Below are positions 6,510-9,989 of a stretch of 9,989 bases of DNA, in pieces. The number at the start of each line of letters is the position of its first letter. Within the stretch, counting starts at the first letter, position 1. The stretch lies in the NCBI GenBank assembly GCA_008501545.1, contig QQUM01000518.1:1-9989 (forward strand). Reading direction: 5' to 3'. The stretch is from Calditrichota bacterium. Lineage in GTDB: Bacteria; Zhuqueibacterota; Zhuqueibacteria; Zhuqueibacterales; Geothermadaptataceae. Both the position numbers and the translations under genes were made by a program. The notes below the pieces were generated by a model, which worked only from the letters and a program-made list of their open reading frames with translations, was not told the DNA's origin and searched no databases.

Positions 6510-6734
6510 TTAATTTGTCGCAGTAAATGCATGTTTATATTCACCGGGAATGTATTCGCCACTATGCTGAATTTCTGGCTTACCGCCTTTGACACGCAAT
6601 TCTTCTGTCCGCCAGTTTATTCGCCTTTCATAGTCGGCGCAGACAGGACATGTAAAGATAATCCAGTCACCATCTCTTGCCGACTTGCATGGGTGATAAG
6701 TTTCCGAAGCATGATCATGAATTGAAAATTCCAT
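6510..6734 (-). CDS. Small CxxC (probable zinc-binding) protein of unknown function
   Basis: The protein has 74 residues from the ATG at 6734, which has GGAG 5 nt upstream. A longer GTG start at 6767, giving 85 residues, also has an AAGGA and cannot be excluded. Cys29-Pro-Val-Cys32 is a zinc-knuckle-like pair, and His6, His8, His14 and Cys16 could complete a metal site. The core DGDWIIFTCPVCADYERRINW and the later IQHSGEYIP give it the look of a real, compact domain; I recall similar short proteins from Bacteroidetes-like genomes but cannot verify this. It is convergent with the coiled-coil gene, leaving 18 nt between the stops. The ordered hydrophobic/Cys pattern and ribosome site argue for a real gene. 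Function unknown. Confidence 0.6.
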   Translation of the reverse strand: MEFSIHDHASETYHPCKSARDGDWIIFTCPVCADYERRINWRTEELRVKGGKPEIQHSGEYIPGEYKHAFTATN

Positions 6735-6802
6735 TTCGACTCCAATTTGGGTTCCGACCTGCCACACAATTTCCTTTCCGCACAGATCGTTGATAATCGT
6801 CT

Positions 6803-6829
6803 AAAAATGAGCCACTCTGCGGGTGGCTC
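6803..6829 (-). terminator. Intrinsic-terminator-like hairpin upstream of the small CxxC gene
   Basis: GAGCCAC (6809-6815) and GTGGCTC (6823-6829) form a perfect 7-bp stem with a 7-nt loop. On the minus strand the stem is followed directly by ATTTTTAG, a good U-tract. On the plus strand the follow-on is TCGTCTTTTG, weaker. It may therefore be bidirectional, ending read-through from the plus-strand locus. On the minus strand it sits 34 nt before the GTG, or 67 nt before the ATG, of the small gene, so it could also be a leader attenuator. Confidence 0.55.
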
Positions 6830-7116
6830 TCGTCTTTTGATGCATCTATCGTCCTAATTAGGCACCACATCCACCCTATCCATAGAAAAATTACACAATT
6901 TTTATCAATGAATGGTAATTTTTATACTCTTTGCAGATAAATAATTGTGATTAAAATTATAATCCAATTTCATGCCAAAATGATGAAAATCAAAATTTTC
7001 TTGCAAACCCGTAATACAATCCTTATTATCCTTACTCTCAATATGCAGTTCAAATCAGGCAATTCACCCGATACAACATCGAAGCAAATATACAGGATTA
7101 TTTCGGAGGTTTTTTC
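6830..7116. other. AT-rich intergenic region and leader of the NSS symporter gene
   Basis: No gene is supported here. An imperfect inverted repeat, CACAATTTTTATC (6894-6906) with GATAAATAATTGTG (6936-6949), has 13/14-nt arms that differ by one inserted base around a 29-nt spacer. A TATAAT (6958-6963) reads on the plus strand, with TTGCAG (6931-6936) upstream at a spacing of 21 nt, too long for a standard promoter. If that -10 is used, the symporter leader would be about 150 nt. GGAGG (7105-7109) is the ribosome site. Confidence 0.4.
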
Positions 7117-8532
7117 ATGAATCAGGCACGTGGAGAATGGAGTTCACGTTTTGGATTTATTCTGGCCGCAGCCGGGTCAGCAATTGGATTGGGAAATATT
7201 TGGGGATTCCCGATCATGACAGCCAAAAATGGGGGTGCCGCTTTTGTGCTGGTCTACCTTCTTCTTACCTTCATCGTCTGTTTTCCAGTCGTGATGACAG
7301 AAATAGCGATCGGACGCCGTACCGCTAAAAATCCTGTGGGTGCTTTTCGGGAGCTTGCACCGAACACAAAGTGGTCGCTTGTCGGCATGCTGGGCATCGC
7401 GGGTGGATTTATGATCCTCTCTTTTTATGTCGTCATTGCAGGTTGGGTTTTTGGATATTTTGTGGAAGTCACCGGAGGCGGTCTTGAACGATTGGCCACG
7501 GATGGAGAATTTGGAAATTTTGTCGCGAATCCGTGGAAAAACCTTTTCTACACCGGCCTGTTCATGCTGGCGACGATTGGCATCGTAGTCGGGGGAATAA
7601 AAGACGGTATTGAGCGTTGGGCTCGCTTGCTGATGCCGACATTGTTAACTATGCTTTTCGCACTTATCATTTATGTCATGACGCTTGAAAATGCAAGCAA
7701 AGGCCTTGCGTTTTATCTTATTCCTGATTTCTCAAAACTGACCATACCGGTGGTGAACGCTGCTCTGAGCCAGGCCTTTTTCTCTCTTTCACTGGGTATG
7801 GGCGCACTCATTACCTACGGGAGCTATGTCAGCAGAAAAGATGACATCATCTCATCCGGATTTATCGTAACGGTGTTTGATTCGTCCATCGCGCTTTTAG
7901 CCGGGCTGCTCATCATTCCGGCAATTTTTACACTGGCGCCGGAAACAACATCCGATACCATCCAGGCGGGGCCGGGGCTCATTTTCGTCTTTCTGCCAAA
8001 GGTCTTCATGAATCTCTCCCATGATATCGGCTATTTCTTTGCATCTTTCCTGGCCGCCTTTTTCTTTCTCCTGATCAGCTTTGCAGCATTGACATCCACA
8101 ATTTCTTTACTGGAAGTCCCAACTTCTTATGTCGTTGATGAACGCAAAATCTTGCGCAAGAGAGCGGCTATTCTCGTCGGTATTGTGATATTCATCATTT
8201 CCATCGGTTCGATTCTGGCAAATGGAGCGAGCGACTTTTTTTCGAATTTCATCACGTATCCGAGCGGGGTGCAAAAGGATTTCCTCTCCTTTATAGCGGA
8301 TGTGTTTTTTGAGATGTGTTTGCCGCTGGGTGGATTTCTGCTCACTGCTTTTGCGGCATTTCGCTGGAAAGCCCACAATCTCAGCAAAGAAATCAGTGTC
8401 GGCAGGGAAGGTTACAGTGGGTCACTACTGGACAAATGGATCAGTTTTATGATTTATCTTTGCCCATTTATCATCTTTTTCATTTTTGTAAACACTGTTT
8501 TAGAAAAATTCTTTAACATCATTATCTTTTGA
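7117..8532 (+). CDS. NSS-family (SNF) sodium-dependent amino-acid symporter
   Basis: The 471-residue inner-membrane protein has the LeuT fold of the neurotransmitter:sodium symporter family and about 11-12 TM helices. The N-terminal signature WSSRFGFILAAAGSAIGLGNIWGFP aligns with LeuT without gaps. Ala22 and Asn27 of the Na1 site and Gly20 of Na2 are in place, but Arg30 of the extracellular gate is Gly30. Tyr104 matches LeuT Tyr108 of the substrate site. TM6 carries FFSLSLGMG (221-229), with Ser for LeuT Thr254. TM7 has Asp255 in FDSSIALLAG, aligned with LeuT Asn286. TM8 has AALTS (323-327), keeping the Na2 Ala/Thr/Ser. It should import an amino acid with Na+; substrate identity is not readable. 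GGAGG 7 nt upstream fixes the start. It appears monocistronic, with a long AT-rich leader. Confidence 0.95.
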   Translation: MNQARGEWSSRFGFILAAAGSAIGLGNIWGFPIMTAKNGGAAFVLVYLLLTFIVCFPVVMTEIAIGRRTAKNPVGAFRELAPNTKWSLVGMLGIAGGFMILSFYVVIAGWVFGYFVEVTGGGLERLATDGEFGNFVANPWKNLFYTGLFMLATIGIVVGGIKDGIERWARLLMPTLLTMLFALIIYVMTLENASKGLAFYLIPDFSKLTIPVVNAALSQAFFSLSLGMGALITYGSYVSRKDDIISSGFIVTVFDSSIALLAGLLIIPAIFTLAPETTSDTIQAGPGLIFVFLPKVFMNLSHDIGYFFASFLAAFFFLLISFAALTSTISLLEVPTSYVVDERKILRKRAAILVGIVIFIISIGSILANGASDFFSNFITYPSGVQKDFLSFIADVFFEMCLPLGGFLLTAFAAFRWKAHNLSKEISVGREGYSGSLLDKWISFMIYLCPFIIFFIFVNTVLEKFFNIIIF

Positions 8533-8560
8533 GCTTAAAAATGTATGTCATACAGCAGTG

Positions 8561-8602
8561 TCATTCCGGTTTCTGCGCTTTCCAGCAGAATACCGGAATC
8601 CT
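8561..8602. repeat. REP/dRS3-like palindromic element between convergent genes
   Basis: ATTCCGGT (8563-8570) pairs with ACCGGAAT (8592-8599), and inside them TTCTGC (8571-8576) pairs with GCAGAA (8585-8590). Only a single T is bulged and the loop is 8 nt, giving a 14-bp hairpin. The edges TCATTCC...GGAATCCTG match the general form of the dispersed ATTCC...GGAAT intergenic repeats seen in many bacteria. A perfect odd palindrome TGTATG-T-CATACA (8542-8554) stands directly to its left. It may double as a bidirectional 3'-end structure for the two convergent genes. Copy number in the genome cannot be assessed here. Confidence 0.5.
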
Positions 8603-8648
8603 GTTCTCGCTTTGTGAGATACACCAGAAGTTTTATTATAAAGTGACG

Positions 8649-8745
8649 AAAGAAGTGCGACGGGCTTTGTTTTCCACCATAGGTTTCGATTGACAAAAAC
8701 TTATCAAGAAAACAAGCACTTACAAAGCTCGCTGCACTTTTCTTT
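8649..8745. repeat. Long imperfect inverted repeat abutting the Omp85-like gene's stop codon
   Basis: The left arm (8649-8670) and right arm (8722-8745) are near-exact reverse complements: blocks of AAAGAA, GTGC, CG and GCTTTGT are shared, with a 2-nt gap and three other differences. They enclose a 51-nt loop. The right arm ends one base before the stop codon of the minus-strand gene at 8746. No T-tract terminator or target-site duplication was seen. It may be a long 3'-UTR stem or a small non-autonomous mobile repeat. Confidence 0.5.
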
Positions 8746-9927
8746 TTAGTAGAGATACCCCAATCCAATATACAATCCAAAGCCAACTTCATCTCCCTGC
8801 GCCGCATCGATGCTGAGAATGAAATTTTTGTTCCAGGCGACATGCAAGCCGCCACCTTGTCCTGCCATCAAATCATTTCCGGATTTCGTCTCATTTTCTT
8901 CCCAGGCGCCGCCAAAATCAAAAAATGCACTCAGGCTGAAATCAAAGTCCTGTTTTAGTGCGCGAAACGAATACAATTTGTATCGAAACTCGCTATTCAC
9001 CAGGAGCCATTCGCGGCCAATTATTCGGTTTTTCAAAACACCGCGAAGGCTTTTTGCCCCTCCTCCGGCCTCTTCGATGCGAAAAGAACTGCTCATGAAC
9101 TGGCGTTCGTAAAAAGGGAAATCGCCCCGGGCATTGCTGTAAATAAATCGCTGGGCGAAAACGACATTTTTCAACAAAGAATAGTAGTGCCGGTGCGTAA
9201 GTGTGATTCGCGAAAAAGTATAATCGCTCCCGATGATTTTATCAAAGCACTCAATAAGCGCTTCGCTCCAGATACCACGCTCAGGAGCCGGTTCGAAATC
9301 GCGGCTGTCATAAATTATGCCGAGGCGCACCGCGTTGGTGAATTCATCTTCAACAGGTACTAAATCGCTATGCAAGGCCAGTAGCGTTGGCCCATCATTC
9401 AATTCGATCGATGTATAATTTAAATTGAAACCGGCTAAAATTTTTGCCTGGCGCCATTTCTTTTGGTAATCAAGGCGGACACTGGTTCGTGTGCGATTGA
9501 AAGTATAATAATCCTCATTGATAAATTCCGGCTGGTCTTCGTCCGTCAAATTTTCGATGAAGTCTGAAGTCCGACCAAGGCCAAAATAAGGTGCATTATT
9601 GAATTTTGCATAGCGTACTTCGGCAGTGAGTCGCTGATCGTTTTTCAGCACAAAAGGACTGTCAAAGAAAATCCAGAATTCGCGTTTTCCACCGGTTGTT
9701 GCGAAAAGTTGCACATCGACAAGATAAAAGTAGGGAGAGTAACCACCTTCGGCATATCGGAAATAATCGAGTCGTGCACCGTACCCGAACCCATCATCCG
9801 AATTATAATTCAGGTTTGGTAATCCAGCGAGTTTGTAAGAGCGGTAATGTCCGTTTTCCCCTTCTTCAACGGCCTGAAGTGGTGTAATGAGAAGCAAAAT
9901 CGATAGCAACAGCATGACGTTTTTCAT
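8746..9927 (-). CDS. Omp85/BamA-superfamily (surface antigen D15-type) outer-membrane beta-barrel without POTRA domains
   Basis: The protein has 393 residues from the ATG at 9927, which has GGAGG 4 nt upstream and begins a classic signal peptide (MKNVMLLLSILLLITPLQA, residues 1-19). A longer frame to 9984 would bury that signal. The rest alternates amphipathic strands with Tyr/Phe-rich ends. Family hallmarks are YDSRDFEPAPERG at about 206-218, GGGAKSLRG at 288-296 (the VRGF/Y-like loop-6 motif, here SLRG), NSEFRYKLYS at 311-320, and FFDFGGAWE at 335-343. The C-terminus ends in Tyr, compatible with a beta-signal. There is no room for POTRA domains, so this is a barrel-only member rather than BamA or TamA. 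Its role (secretion pore or porin-like) is unknown. It is convergent with the symporter. Confidence 0.82.
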   Translation of the reverse strand: MKNVMLLLSILLLITPLQAVEEGENGHYRSYKLAGLPNLNYNSDDGFGYGARLDYFRYAEGGYSPYFYLVDVQLFATTGGKREFWIFFDSPFVLKNDQRLTAEVRYAKFNNAPYFGLGRTSDFIENLTDEDQPEFINEDYYTFNRTRTSVRLDYQKKWRQAKILAGFNLNYTSIELNDGPTLLALHSDLVPVEDEFTNAVRLGIIYDSRDFEPAPERGIWSEALIECFDKIIGSDYTFSRITLTHRHYYSLLKNVVFAQRFIYSNARGDFPFYERQFMSSSFRIEEAGGGAKSLRGVLKNRIIGREWLLVNSEFRYKLYSFRALKQDFDFSLSAFFDFGGAWEENETKSGNDLMAGQGGGLHVAWNKNFILSIDAAQGDEVGFGLYIGLGYLY

Positions 9928-9943
9928 TTTTCCTCCACGACTA

Positions 9944-9957
9944 AAGTGCACGCACTT
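9944..9957. promoter_or_regulatory. Short palindrome before the Omp85-like gene (weak)
   Basis: AAGTGC-AC-GCACTT is a perfect 6-bp inverted repeat with a 2-nt spacer, 6 nt upstream of the GGAGG ribosome site. It could be an operator or mask the ribosome site, but a match of this length may be chance. The promoter lies outside the window. Confidence 0.2.
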
Positions 9958-9989
9958 CACACCGGAATTTCCAGGCATCATCAAAAAGT

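Noticed and set aside
6735..6767. GTG start of the small CxxC protein
   Set aside because: It has an AAGGA before it and is possible, but the ATG at 6734 with GGAG 5 nt upstream is the more usual choice; kept as an alternative only.
6931..6963. TTGCAG / TATAAT as the symporter promoter
   Set aside because: The spacing of 21 nt is outside the normal 16-18 nt range; noted only within the intergenic description.
8535..8855. Minus-strand 106-codon reading frame across the repeats and the Omp85-like 3' end
   Set aside because: It overlaps the real gene out of frame and otherwise translates palindromic repeat DNA; no ribosome site.
9928..9984. Longer start for the Omp85-like protein
   Set aside because: It would add 19 residues in front of a textbook signal peptide; GGAGG directly precedes the ATG at 9927.
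1..9989. CRISPR array, tRNA genes, transposase or phage genes
   Set aside because: No regularly spaced direct repeats, cloverleaf-like sequences, transposase motifs or phage structural genes were seen on either strand.

Overview
The window looks like a chromosomal segment from a diderm (Gram-negative) bacterium of moderate, slightly AT-rich composition. An Omp85-type outer-membrane barrel with a signal peptide and a MacA-like periplasmic adaptor both imply an outer membrane. The mix of a YIP1-family protein beside a MacA/MacB-type exporter, a BTAD/SARP-type regulator and an NSS symporter with a GNIWGFP motif would fit the FCB/Calditrichota neighbourhood. That placement is inference only; no rRNA or marker gene is present.

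Layout. Positions 1-2830 are a minus-strand cluster: a YIP1-family membrane protein (2132-2830), a MacA/HlyD-type adaptor (806-2053) and a MacB/FtsX-type permease cut by the window edge (1-802). Adaptor and permease are separated by only 3 nt. A strong hairpin (2089-2120) lies between the YIP1 gene and the adaptor. Positions 2831-3120 are non-coding, with a hairpin (3049-3072) behind the next gene.

Positions 3121-6491 form the most distinctive locus. A minus-strand regulator with a degenerate receiver-like N-terminus and a C-terminal winged-helix plus BTAD module (3121-4527) is divergent, across a 426-nt intergenic region, from two plus-strand genes. These are a small protein of unknown function (4954-5397) and a coiled-coil protein (5496-6491). 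The C-terminal region of the second appears to be a diverged copy of the first. A perfect 9-bp hairpin sits between the two genes. This is the best candidate in the window for an undescribed system; its function is unknown. Convergent with it is a small CxxC protein (6510-6734, minus) with an intrinsic-terminator-like hairpin just upstream.

Positions 7117-8532 encode an NSS-family sodium:amino-acid symporter with a long AT-rich leader. The 213 nt between it and the convergent Omp85-like outer-membrane protein (8746-9927) consist largely of three inverted repeats, one resembling the dispersed ATTCC...GGAAT palindromes of many bacterial genomes. No tRNA, rRNA, CRISPR array, transposase or phage gene was seen.
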